Source: Enhygromyxa salina
GTDB taxonomy: Bacteria > Myxococcota_A > Polyangia > Nannocystales > Nannocystaceae
NCBI RefSeq assembly: GCF_002994635.1
Contig: NZ_PVNL01000076.1
Coordinates: 1-64,000, forward strand
DNA: 64,000 nucleotides
Direction of reading: 5' to 3'
Made by a program: the position numbers and the translations under genes. The notes under the pieces were generated by a model. That model was given only the letters and a program-made list of their open reading frames with translations, was not told the origin of the DNA and made no database searches. This document shows, in pieces, positions 34,846 through 42,868 of this stretch. The number at the start of each line of letters is the position of its first letter. Within the stretch, counting starts at the first letter, position 1.

Positions 34846-35619
34846 GTGGATGCACCAGCCTACTACTGTCCTGCCTGCGGAGGTCCGCAGCGCCACGCCG
34901 GTCGCGGCAATTGCGACTACTGTGGGGCGGTCCGGGTGCCGCTCGGGGTCCCAGATCCGCGCAGCTCCGCGCCCTGCCCCCACTGCCTGACCTTGGTCGA
35001 CGGCCACCACGGGTTTTGTCCGAGCTGCGGCCACGCCCAAGGCGAGACCCCGCCACCATCTGCCCAGGGCGAGTTTGCGTGCCCCGCCTGCGCCGACCAG
35101 ATGTCGATCTGGGCGCTCGATCCTCGCATGACCGAGGCCGGATACCGCGGCAGCGAGGCGCAGATCCACGGCTGTCGCGGATGCGGAGGTGCGTGGGTGG
35201 ATCGGCGGACGCTCGACGAGATGATCGCGTGGGCCAAGGCGCACGCGAACCTTCGGCCGGACGACGTGAAGCGCCAGACCATGGCGATCTCCGAGGTCGT
35301 CCACTATCGGCCGTGCCCGAGCTGCCGACAGCGGATGAACCGACGCAACTTCGCGCGCTACTCGGGCATCGTGGTCGATGAGTGCCGCAGCTGCGGGACC
35401 TTCTTCGACGCGGGTGAGCTCGAGGGCGTGGTCGCGTTCGTTCGCACGGGAGGCTTGGCGCTGGTCGAGCGCCGCGAGGCCGAGGCCAAGCGAGCGGAGC
35501 GTGGCCACCTGCCGATGCTGTCCTCGCGGACCGACGCCGAGCTTCCCAGCACCGAATTCGACCTGGTGATTCCGTTCCTGCGATGGGTCGGCCAGTGGGT
35601 CCGCCGCATCGCCAGGTGA
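34846..35619 (+). CDS. Zinc-ribbon (zf-TFIIB-like) protein
   Basis: I start at GTG 34846 (MDAPAYYCPACGG), as this brings the first zinc ribbon near the N-terminus; TTG 34828 is possible. The protein (257 aa) has several Cys4 modules: CPAC..CDYC, CPHC..CPSC, CPAC..CRGC, CPSC..CRSC. The third and fourth, with the helix 'AWVDRRTLDEMI' and 'GTFFDAGELEGVV', match zf-TFIIB, a domain of unknown role that often occurs as tandem copies. The C-terminus has a run of positive residues. The stop codon is in the first unit of an 18-bp repeat. Confidence 0.8.
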   Translation: MDAPAYYCPACGGPQRHAGRGNCDYCGAVRVPLGVPDPRSSAPCPHCLTLVDGHHGFCPSCGHAQGETPPPSAQGEFACPACADQMSIWALDPRMTEAGYRGSEAQIHGCRGCGGAWVDRRTLDEMIAWAKAHANLRPDDVKRQTMAISEVVHYRPCPSCRQRMNRRNFARYSGIVVDECRSCGTFFDAGELEGVVAFVRTGGLALVERREAEAKRAERGHLPMLSSRTDAELPSTEFDLVIPFLRWVGQWVRRIAR

Positions 35620-35691
35620 CGCCGCATCGCCAGGTGACGCCGCATCGCCAGGTGACACCGCATCGCCAGGTGACGCCGCATCGCCAGTTAA
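35602..35691 (+). repeat. Five 18-bp tandem repeats, each ending with an in-frame stop
   Basis: The unit cgccgcatcgccaggtga is the last five codons and stop (R-R-I-A-R-stop) of the zinc-ribbon gene. It repeats at 35602, 35620, 35638, 35656 and 35674; unit 4 has one change (cac) and unit 5 ends gttaa. Because the length is a multiple of three, each copy supplies an in-frame stop. Confidence 0.9.
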
Positions 35692-35707
35692 CACGAGTCC
35701 GCCGGGA

Positions 35708-37837
35708 TCACAGCACCGCGACGATGATGATCACGACGACGAGCACCACGACGACTGCCACGCCGATGAACAGGCCAGTCTTCTTGGTCTCGTAGGGCTC
35801 GATCTCCGCGGACGGGATCGGTGTCGCCAACGCGGGCGCAGGCGCAGGCGCGGGTGCAGGCATGCCGCTCTCGATCGCGGGGCGCGTGGGCACCGGGGCC
35901 GGCACCGGGGCGCTGGGCTCTCGGGCTTCCACGGCCGCCGGGATCTCCGGCGCTTCCCCCATGATCAGGGTCTGCTTGCTGACCCCAGCGGGGGCTTGGG
36001 CTGCGTACTGGGCCGTCGGCTGCTGCTCCTCGGCCGCCGCCTGGACGGGCTGCTCGGCCGTGGTCACGAGCTCGTCGGGATGGGCCTGATCCGCCGCTTG
36101 CTCGGCCGGGACCAGCGGCTTCTCCATGAACACCGTCCAGCCCTTGGAGTCCGACGCGCCGATCTGGGTCTGAGGCTGAGCCGGGTCCTGGGGCTGAGCC
36201 GGGGCCTGCGGTTGCGCGACCTGCGAGGCCGGTGCTGCCGTGGGATCGGCTGGCGCACCTGGAGACTCGGCCGGAACCTGGGCCTCCATGAACATCGTCC
36301 AGCCACGAGTCGACGGTGCGCCGGCTGCTGGCGAGGGCTGTGCCGGCTGAACCGGCTGAACCGGCTGAACCGGCTGAGCGGGCTGAACCGGCTGAGCGGG
36401 AGCCGGATCGGCCGGTGCTGGCGAGGCGGCCTCCCCTGCGGGCGCCTCCGCCTCCATGAACATGGTCCAGCCCCGCGTCGACGGCTTGGCCGGTTGAACG
36501 GGCGCGGCCGGTTGGACCGGCGCCGCCGGCTGAGCGGGGGCGGCCGGCTGAATCGGTGCGAGCGGCTGAATCGGCGCCGGGACCTGGGCCGCAGGAGCGG
36601 GCGCCATGGCGGGTGGCGTCGGAGAGGCCGGCGCGCCGTCTTCAGCCTCCATGAACATCGTCCAGCCCCGAGTTGACGGCGCGGCGGCGGGCGCCGGCTC
36701 GGGCGCGGCGGCCTGCGCGGGCGCGGGCGCCTGCACGGGCGCCGGGGCCGGCGGGGCCACGTCGGGGCTCGCGTCGTCCCCAGACTCGGGCGCCTCCATG
36801 AACATCGTCCAACCCCGCGTCGACGGCTTGGCCGCGGCGGGTGCGGGCGCGGGCGCGGACGGTGTGGGCGCGACCGGACTCGGCGCGGGCGCGGGCGCGA
36901 TTGGACTCGGCGCGGGCGCGCTCGGGACCACCATCCCCGCGGGGGCCGGGGCGGCGGGCGCGGGACTGGCCGCGGGGGAGGCACCAGGCGCGGCCTCTTG
37001 CGCCTCCATGAACATCGTCCAACCCCGCGTCGACGGCTTGGCCGCGGGCGCGGCGGTCGATGGACCCGAGCTCTCACCCGCCAGCTTGTCGAACTCGGCC
37101 AAGAACTGCTTGAGCATCATCGGCCGCATGCGGGCGTCCTTGCTCAGGGCGCGCTTGAGCATGGGGTCGACGTTGGCGGCCTCGCGGTTGGCGTGCAGAT
37201 CGAGCTTCTCGGTCGCGCTGCCACCAAACAAGGGCTGGCCGCTCAACAGCTGGTGGGCGATCGCGGCGAGGTTGTAGATCAGGGTGCGCTGGTCGACGAC
37301 CTTGCCGGTGACCTGCTCGGGCGCGATCGAGTCGAGCGCGCCGTGGGCGGCGCCACCTTGCGGCTCGCCGACCGCGAAGCCGAGCACCTTGAGCCCACCC
37401 GCGGTGCTGAACACCACGTTGCTCCCGAGGTTGCGATGGATGACGCCAACTTTTTGGGCAGCGAGCAACGCCCGACCGACCCCCGCCACGGTCGCCCCCA
37501 TCACGTCCGGTCCGAGCTGGCCGACGCCGTCGAGCGTCTGGCCAGTGATGGGCTCGTTGATCTCGTAGACGCCGCCGTCCTCGAGCTTGCCGGACCCGAG
37601 CACCTTGGCGATCTCGGGCACGTCGATGCCCTCGAGCTGGCGGAGCTCTCGCAGCGAGCGCTCGCGGATCAGCGTCGACGAGAAGCACGCCGCCGCGTAG
37701 ACGGTGAGGTGCACATCGCCACCTTGCGGATCCTTGGCGAGGTACGTGGCAGCGCCCGAGCGCACGCGGATCTTCGAACCAATCGTGTGGCCGTCGATCA
37801 CGAATCCCGGGGAGAGCTCAGGCGAAGGTGTCGTCAT
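35708..37837 (-). CDS. Membrane-anchored pseudokinase with PSTRGWTMFMEA repeats
   Basis: Residues 10-255 follow the Hanks kinase layout but lack the catalytic parts: the VAIK Lys region reads VHLTVYA, HRD is HRN (VIHRNLGSNVVF), and DFG is LGF. Residues 256-660 are Pro/Ala/Gln-rich and carry five copies of [KA]PSTRGWTMFMEA (at residues 267-279, 337-349, 386-398, 451-463, 507-519) plus one divergent copy (SKGWTVFMEK, 564-573). The C-terminus is one TM helix (GLFIGVAVVVVLVVVIIIVAVL), giving a tail-anchored protein with its bulk in the cytoplasm. Identical Trp/Thr/Phe motifs in a disordered linker look like protein-docking sites. The start ATG 37837 is well placed. Confidence 0.85.
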   Translation of the reverse strand: MTTPSPELSPGFVIDGHTIGSKIRVRSGAATYLAKDPQGGDVHLTVYAAACFSSTLIRERSLRELRQLEGIDVPEIAKVLGSGKLEDGGVYEINEPITGQTLDGVGQLGPDVMGATVAGVGRALLAAQKVGVIHRNLGSNVVFSTAGGLKVLGFAVGEPQGGAAHGALDSIAPEQVTGKVVDQRTLIYNLAAIAHQLLSGQPLFGGSATEKLDLHANREAANVDPMLKRALSKDARMRPMMLKQFLAEFDKLAGESSGPSTAAPAAKPSTRGWTMFMEAQEAAPGASPAASPAPAAPAPAGMVVPSAPAPSPIAPAPAPSPVAPTPSAPAPAPAAAKPSTRGWTMFMEAPESGDDASPDVAPPAPAPVQAPAPAQAAAPEPAPAAAPSTRGWTMFMEAEDGAPASPTPPAMAPAPAAQVPAPIQPLAPIQPAAPAQPAAPVQPAAPVQPAKPSTRGWTMFMEAEAPAGEAASPAPADPAPAQPVQPAQPVQPVQPVQPAQPSPAAGAPSTRGWTMFMEAQVPAESPGAPADPTAAPASQVAQPQAPAQPQDPAQPQTQIGASDSKGWTVFMEKPLVPAEQAADQAHPDELVTTAEQPVQAAAEEQQPTAQYAAQAPAGVSKQTLIMGEAPEIPAAVEAREPSAPVPAPVPTRPAIESGMPAPAPAPAPALATPIPSAEIEPYETKKTGLFIGVAVVVVLVVVIIIVAVL

Positions 37838-37958
37838 GCTTGCTCCACACCGATGATCGCACCGGCGGTTTGCCCGAGCACACTACGCGCTGGCCCCACA
37901 CCGGATCAAGAAACTCGGCTTTAGAAACTTGGCTTTGCTGGGCTCGCGCCCATGCGAC

Positions 37959-38120
37959 TCAGTTGGACGTGGGCGCGGCTTGACCCGGCTCACCACAAGC
38001 CGCGAACAACTCGGCAGCGGAGAGCGTGCTCTTGCGACTCTGCTTGACCTTGCGGTCATGCCCAGCGTTCTTGTGACGGCGCTTGCGCTTGCGTCGGAGG
38101 ATGTTGGTATCGGAGGCCAT
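37959..38120 (-). CDS. 53-residue basic protein
   Basis: This short gene runs from ATG 38120 to TGA at 37959. The product begins MASDTNILRRKRKRRHKNAG and continues HDRKVKQSRKSTLSAAELFA, then ACGEPGQAAPTSN. Sixteen of the first 30 residues are Lys, Arg or His, and the 'STLSAAELFAACGEPG' tail looks like an ordered amphipathic piece. Codons are GC3-rich and start is 87 bp after... rather, it lies between the pseudokinase gene and rel, on the same strand, separated by gaps of about 90-120 bp. It looks like a small nucleic-acid or ribosome-binding protein; no name can be given. Confidence 0.65.
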   Translation of the reverse strand: MASDTNILRRKRKRRHKNAGHDRKVKQSRKSTLSAAELFAACGEPGQAAPTSN

Positions 38121-38207
38121 GTCGTGCTCGCTTTCTCGCTCAACCCGGTGGCGCCTCGCAGCGCCACCCGGCGAGGGACGGTCAGATAACCGTGGCCCGC
38201 CGGCTTG

Positions 38208-40676
38208 TCAATCGGGCCCCGAGAACACCCGCTCGACGCTGATCACCCCGTGGACCTCGCGGAGGTGATCCAACAGGGTCTCGAGCCGCTCGAGCGAGCC
38301 AACGGTCGCGTGAAAGGTGTTGAGCGCGAACCGGCCGTCCTCGTAGGCGCGGCAATTCGCCTGCTTGATGTTGAGCCCCGTCGCCGAGAACGCCCGGCTC
38401 ATCTCGGCGAGCAGCCCGACGGTGTTGGCCGTGCGGACGCGCACGGTCACCGGACGCTCGGTCTCGAATTCGGCATCCCACGCCAAGAACACCCGCTCGT
38501 GCAGCTCGTCGACCGCGACCGGGCAGCCCTGGACGTGGGCGACGATGCCCCGGCTGGGAATTCGGAACCCGGTCAGGGGATCGCCCGGCAACGGCGAGCA
38601 ACACACCGCCAGCTGGATCAGGCCGCTCTCCACCCGGGCCTCGTCGATCTCGATTGGCGCGCCGCCAGCCTCACCCGCGCGCGGCTCTCGCGACTCGTCG
38701 GGCCGGCGACGAAACGGCCGAAACAGCCGGCCCAGCACGCTCTCGCTCGGGACCGGCTCCGGGTCGAGCGCGCGGACGACCTGGCCGATGCGCATGTCGC
38801 CGTCGCCGATCAGCTCGTACAGGCGATCGATGCCGCGCTCTTGGCCGATGCCCAGGCCCTCGAGCTTGGCCTCGAGCTCGCCGCTGGCCTCGAGCTGGGC
38901 GAGATCGACGCTGCGGGTCTCGAGCCGCTGCCGCAGCAGCGAGCGGCCGGTCTCGATCGCCAGCGAGCGCGCGCGCTGGCGCAGGAACTGCTTGATCCGG
39001 GCCTTGGCCCGCGAGGTCGCCACGATGTCGAGCCACTCATCGCGGGGCTCGACCTTGGGATCGGTGAGGATCTCCACGGTGTCGCCCTGGCGCAGGCGAT
39101 AGCGCAGCGGCACGACCTGACCGTTGACCCGGGCGCCCGCGGCGTGGAGCCCGACGTCGGTGTGGACGGCGAACGCGAAGTCGATCGGGGTCCCGCCCTT
39201 GGGAAAGGTCTTGAGATCGCCGTCGGGCGTGAACACGAACACCTGATCGGCGAACAGCTCGCGCTTGACGGCCTCGATGAACTCGGTGGGATCTTCGACC
39301 TGGGCCTGCCAGCCCATCAGCTCGCGCAGCCAGCCGAGCTCGCTGGCCTGCAGGCCCCGCTGAAGATCCACGACCACCCCCCGCTCGGCGACCGCGTCCA
39401 TCTCGCGCGAGCGGATCTCGAGGTACAGGCGGACCGCGTCGCGGTCGAGCACCTGTGAGTGCAGGCCCTGATAGCGGTTGGCCCGCGGCAGCGCGATGTA
39501 ATCGCGGATCGAGCCGGGGATCGGCTTGAACCGGGCGTGGATGTGGCCGAGCGCCAGGTAGCAGGCGTCGCGATCGGCGGTGATCACCTGGTAGGTGACC
39601 ATGTCGCGCAGCTTCTCGACCGAGCGCCCGCGGTTGCGCAGCTCGTGCACCTCTTGGGGGGTCAGCACGCTGGCTCGAAACTCGACCGCGCCAAACAGCT
39701 CGCGCCGCCACGGCCGCAGCTCGACGTCGCCGCTGCGCAGGTTGCCCGGCCCAGCCGGCCTGGCCGCGGCCAGATCGCTCGACTCGCCGCCCACGAACGC
39801 GTCGCGCAGCAGCTCGAGGCCGCGATCGATGTGGGTGGGCTCGGCCGTCAGCAGCGCGACCATCTGCCCGCGGATCTCCTTGGCCGCGACCGGCTCGAGG
39901 TAGCGAAACGAGAGATCCGCCAGCTCCCGCCGGATCCAGTCGATGCCCAGCAGCCGGGCCAGCGGCGCGTAGATGTCGGCGGTCTCCTGCGCGATCCGGC
40001 GCTGGTTCGACGGCGGCATCGCGTCGAGCGTGCGCATGTTGTCGACCCGGTCGCACAGCTTGACCACCAGCACCCGAATGTCGCGGCTCATGGCGACCAG
40101 CAGCTTGCGAAAGCTGACGGCCTGATTCTCGCGGCGCGACAGATACGGGACCTTGCCGAGCTTGGTGACGCCGTCGACCAGCAGCGCGATCTCGCGACCG
40201 AAGCGCTCGGTCAGATCAAACACGGTCAGCTCCGAGTCTTCGACGGTGTCATGCAGGATCCCCGCGACCACGCTGGGCCCGTCGAGCCCGAGCCCGGCGA
40301 TCATTCGGGCGACCCGCAGCGGGTGGACCAGGTACGGGTCGCCGCTCTTGCGCATCTGGCCCGCGTGACAGCTCTCGGCCAGCTCGAAGGCCTCGCGGAC
40401 CTGCTCGAAGGTCTCGACGTCGAGCCGACGGCGGACCTCCGTCGCGAGGTGCTGGAACTCGCGGGCCAGCAGGACCTCGGCGGCGCCCTCGCCGACCATG
40501 GGGTCGCCCATGATCATGTACTCGCCGCTCGACAGCTGATCGAGGTGGGGATCCGACGCCGCCGGGTCGAGCTCGCTCCCCTCGCCCGGCTCGGCCTCCC
40601 CCCGCTCGGTGTCGGTCTCGGTCCCGGGCGCAGGCTCGAGCTCGAGTTCGCCGAGTGGCACGGACGGCGCGCTCAC
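38208..40676 (-). CDS. rel: RelA/SpoT-family protein with intact hydrolase, doubtful synthetase
   Basis: Domains in order: HD hydrolase (HPLRVARMIAGL at 118, LHDTVED at 141-147), ppGpp synthetase-like (370-440: FKPIPG...DYIALPRANRYQGLHSQV), TGS (VFVFTPDGDLKTFPKGGTPIDFA), and C-terminal ACT (TANTVGLLAEMSRAF). The protein controls (p)ppGpp. In the synthetase part, the Arg of the D-x4-R element is Gln (DMVTYQ) and the catalytic Glu of E-x-Q-I-R-T appears as Tyr (LYLEIRS), so synthesis may be lost and hydrolysis kept, as in SpoT-like enzymes. An N-terminal acidic extension of about 60 residues is unusual. It starts at GTG 40676, overlapping the gmk stop. Confidence 0.92.
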   Translation of the reverse strand: MSAPSVPLGELELEPAPGTETDTERGEAEPGEGSELDPAASDPHLDQLSSGEYMIMGDPMVGEGAAEVLLAREFQHLATEVRRRLDVETFEQVREAFELAESCHAGQMRKSGDPYLVHPLRVARMIAGLGLDGPSVVAGILHDTVEDSELTVFDLTERFGREIALLVDGVTKLGKVPYLSRRENQAVSFRKLLVAMSRDIRVLVVKLCDRVDNMRTLDAMPPSNQRRIAQETADIYAPLARLLGIDWIRRELADLSFRYLEPVAAKEIRGQMVALLTAEPTHIDRGLELLRDAFVGGESSDLAAARPAGPGNLRSGDVELRPWRRELFGAVEFRASVLTPQEVHELRNRGRSVEKLRDMVTYQVITADRDACYLALGHIHARFKPIPGSIRDYIALPRANRYQGLHSQVLDRDAVRLYLEIRSREMDAVAERGVVVDLQRGLQASELGWLRELMGWQAQVEDPTEFIEAVKRELFADQVFVFTPDGDLKTFPKGGTPIDFAFAVHTDVGLHAAGARVNGQVVPLRYRLRQGDTVEILTDPKVEPRDEWLDIVATSRAKARIKQFLRQRARSLAIETGRSLLRQRLETRSVDLAQLEASGELEAKLEGLGIGQERGIDRLYELIGDGDMRIGQVVRALDPEPVPSESVLGRLFRPFRRRPDESREPRAGEAGGAPIEIDEARVESGLIQLAVCCSPLPGDPLTGFRIPSRGIVAHVQGCPVAVDELHERVFLAWDAEFETERPVTVRVRTANTVGLLAEMSRAFSATGLNIKQANCRAYEDGRFALNTFHATVGSLERLETLLDHLREVHGVISVERVFSGPD

Positions 40677-41311
40677 CAGGGCAGCTCCTCCTGGCCCTCG
40701 ATCAGCTGCTTCGCGACGGCAGCCTGGCGACTGCGCCGGTGCAGCGCACTCACATAGACCGCCCGCAAGGCGTCGTAGGCCCGTTCTAGCTCGTCGTTCA
40801 CGATCAGAAAGTCATACTCATCGTAGTGCGCGAGCTCGGACCGAGCCACCTTGAGACGCTGTGCGATCACCTCGTCCGAGTCGGTGGCCCGTCGGCGGAG
40901 CCGTCGCTCGAGCTCGCGCAGCGACGGTGGCAGGATGAACACCAGCACGACCTCTTCGGGGAAGCTGCGGCGGAGCTGACGACCACCTTGAAAGTCGATG
41001 TCGAACAGGATGTCACGGCCGTCGGCCAGCGCAGTCGACACCAGCCGCCCAGCGGTCCCGTACATGTTGCCGTGGACCATCGCGTACTCGGCGAACTCGT
41101 CGTCGGCGGCCATCTCCTGGAACCGCTCGCCGCTGACGAAGTGGTACTCGACGCCATCGGTCTCGCCGGGCCGCGGCTCGCGGGTCGTGTAGCTGACCGA
41201 GAATCCGATGCTGGGAAATTCCTGGCGGAGCCGGTTACACAGCGTGGTCTTGCCAGCCCCCGAGGGCGAGCTGACGACCAACAACAGACCACGGGGGCGC
41301 TCACTCGACAT
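40673..41311 (-). CDS. gmk: Guanylate kinase
   Basis: Motifs: P-loop VVSSPSGAGKTTL, GMP-binding SVSYTTREPRPGETDGVEYHFV, EFAEYAMVHGNMYGT, and 'DILFDIDFQGGRQLR'. It converts GMP to GDP, supplying the substrate for ppGpp synthesis and GTP, which suits its coupling to rel (GTGA overlap). I prefer ATG 41311 (212 aa) over the GTG at 41326; it overlaps the end of yicC by 11 bases. Total length is normal. Confidence 0.96.
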   Translation of the reverse strand: MSSERPRGLLLVVSSPSGAGKTTLCNRLRQEFPSIGFSVSYTTREPRPGETDGVEYHFVSGERFQEMAADDEFAEYAMVHGNMYGTAGRLVSTALADGRDILFDIDFQGGRQLRRSFPEEVVLVFILPPSLRELERRLRRRATDSDEVIAQRLKVARSELAHYDEYDFLIVNDELERAYDALRAVYVSALHRRSRQAAVAKQLIEGQEELPW

Positions 41312-42245
41312 TCTGAACCTGCTCACGAATCCGCTCGATGGTGCGCTTGGCGTTGATCACGACCCCGCTGCCGCCGTGGCTGGTGATTTTACTCCCGATC
41401 GTCGTGACCTCGCGGAGCAATTCTTGACTGAGAAAATCCAAGGTCTTGCCCTGGCCGACCTCGGGCGGCGACCCCAGGACCGTACGGGCCTGCTCGAGGT
41501 GACTGGCGATCCGGGCCAGCTCCTCGCTGACATCGCCACGCACGACCAGCAGCGCGAGCTCCTGCTCGAGCCGCTCTCGGTCGATGCGGGCGGCCCCGAT
41601 CTGGCTCGAGTCAACCCGCGCGAGCAGGCCCTCACAGCGAGCCGCGAGCTCGACGAGCAGCCGCTCACCCTCGGGCGCGACGGTCTGCTCGACCTGCGCG
41701 ACCTGGGCCTCGAGCTCGTCGTAGAGCGCCGCGAGCGTCGCCGCGAGCGCCCCCCCCTCGACCCGCCGCATCTCAATCAGCTTGGCCAGCGCCTCCTCGA
41801 CCAGCTCGTCGATGAACGCCGGGGCCTCGTCCGCCGCGCTCGAGCCGGTCCGCGAGGCGGCCTGACTCGACGCCAAGAACCGTAATAAATCCAGCGAGGT
41901 AGGCGGCGAGACCTGAACCGAGACCCGAGCCGCCTCGTCCGCCAACGAGCCCAGCGCGCGCAGCAGCGACGCGACCTGTTGACGCTCGATGCCAACCGCC
42001 GCGAGCGGATCGTCGAGCAGCTCGCCGGCCCCCTCGACCCGGACCGACACGTCGACCCGCCCGCGCCCGAGCTGCGCTTCCACGGCGCGACGCAGGCGGT
42101 GCTCGACGGCCACACCAAACGGCTGGCGAAGCTTGAGCTCGAGGTAGCGAGCGTTGACCGAGCGCAGCTCGACGTGGACACGCACGCCCCGCTCGGTCCA
42201 CGGGCGGTCGGAGACGCCGAACCCGGTCATGCTGAGGATCGGCAT
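41301..42245 (-). CDS. yicC: YicC-family endoribonuclease
   Basis: The start at ATG 42245 gives MPILSMTGFG, the invariant YicC N-terminus (SMTGFG). Then VHVELRSVNARYLELKLR and a C-terminal DUF1732 block (GKTLDFLSQELLREVTTIGSK, conserved in all members; 'INAKRTIERIREQVQNVE' closes). The family acts as an endoribonuclease that destabilises small RNAs. yicC-gmk is a common gene pair. 314 residues, about 25 longer than E. coli, due to an Ala/Ser-rich insertion near residues 130-145. Confidence 0.93.
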   Translation of the reverse strand: MPILSMTGFGVSDRPWTERGVRVHVELRSVNARYLELKLRQPFGVAVEHRLRRAVEAQLGRGRVDVSVRVEGAGELLDDPLAAVGIERQQVASLLRALGSLADEAARVSVQVSPPTSLDLLRFLASSQAASRTGSSAADEAPAFIDELVEEALAKLIEMRRVEGGALAATLAALYDELEAQVAQVEQTVAPEGERLLVELAARCEGLLARVDSSQIGAARIDRERLEQELALLVVRGDVSEELARIASHLEQARTVLGSPPEVGQGKTLDFLSQELLREVTTIGSKITSHGGSGVVINAKRTIERIREQVQNVE

Positions 42246-42315
42246 TGGCGAACAGGGTGCTGGTTTTGCGACCGGCCGGCAAGCCGGCCGACTTGCCGCT
42301 GGCCCGCCAAATTGC

Positions 42316-42367
42316 GGCGAAGCCGACCCGCGCGAGGGCCGAGGGCCGAGCGCGGGCCGGCTTCGCC
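42316..42367. other. Long imperfect hairpin in the gap upstream of yicC
   Basis: ggcgaagccg (42316-42325) and cccgcg (42327-42332) pair with cgcggg (42351-42356) and cggcttcgcc (42358-42367), giving 16 bp around an 18-nt loop made of gagggcc repeats. A separate palindrome (cggccggc, aa, gccggccg) lies at 42273-42290. They may be a transcript stabiliser, attenuator or terminator for the small gene upstream; no T-run is present. Confidence 0.5.
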
Positions 42368-42388
42368 GGACCTGGAGAGATCGGCTCA

Positions 42389-42583
42389 CTACCGACTCGA
42401 GGAGAACACCCGGCTCGCGGCCTCGACCGCCAGCTCGATCTCGTACTCGGCGTCGTACTTGGCGAGCATCCGATCGATGACGTCGCAGTGCGGCTCCGTG
42501 GTGTCGGGCACCAGCAGTTCGCTGGCGTAGTCCTGGAGGTGGTTGGGGGTGAGAAGGGAGAACAACAGGATCACGCTGGTCAT
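42389..42583 (-). CDS. Small hypothetical protein, 64 aa
   Basis: ATG 42583 has GAGAGG nine nt upstream. The product (MTSVILLFSLLTPNHLQDY...) has a short hydrophobic N-terminus, then an acidic body with one Cys and a helical end (YEIELAVEAASRVFSSSR). It has no domain I recognise. It lies before yicC on the same strand but separated by a structured 140-bp gap. Coding is supported by the ribosome site and a GC-biased third position; still uncertain. Confidence 0.5.
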   Translation of the reverse strand: MTSVILLFSLLTPNHLQDYASELLVPDTTEPHCDVIDRMLAKYDAEYEIELAVEAASRVFSSSR

Positions 42584-42868
42584 TGGTTTGTACCTCTCGC
42601 TCGCGTCAGCCCAGCGCAAAGCTGAACTGTCGGGTCATGCCGCGCGACGCTCGAGTGCTCCACCTGGGTCGGTGGACGGGTGGGTCTTCCCTGGCTGTCG
42701 CTCGTCGCGGGCGGTCGCTGCTCTTCGCTTGTACGAGGGCGGCGGCACGTCCGAAAGAAAACGACAAGTTTTGCGGACTACTGGACGAATTCGCCGGCTG
42801 TTCAGGGTTTGGGCGTTCAGTAGATCGCCCGAGTGCCAGCGACCCGCGGCCCGCGGCCCGCGGCCCGC

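Noticed and set aside
35602..35691. CRISPR-like array
   Set aside because: Units are contiguous 18-bp tandem copies without spacers; the same is true for the 12-bp array at 63494.
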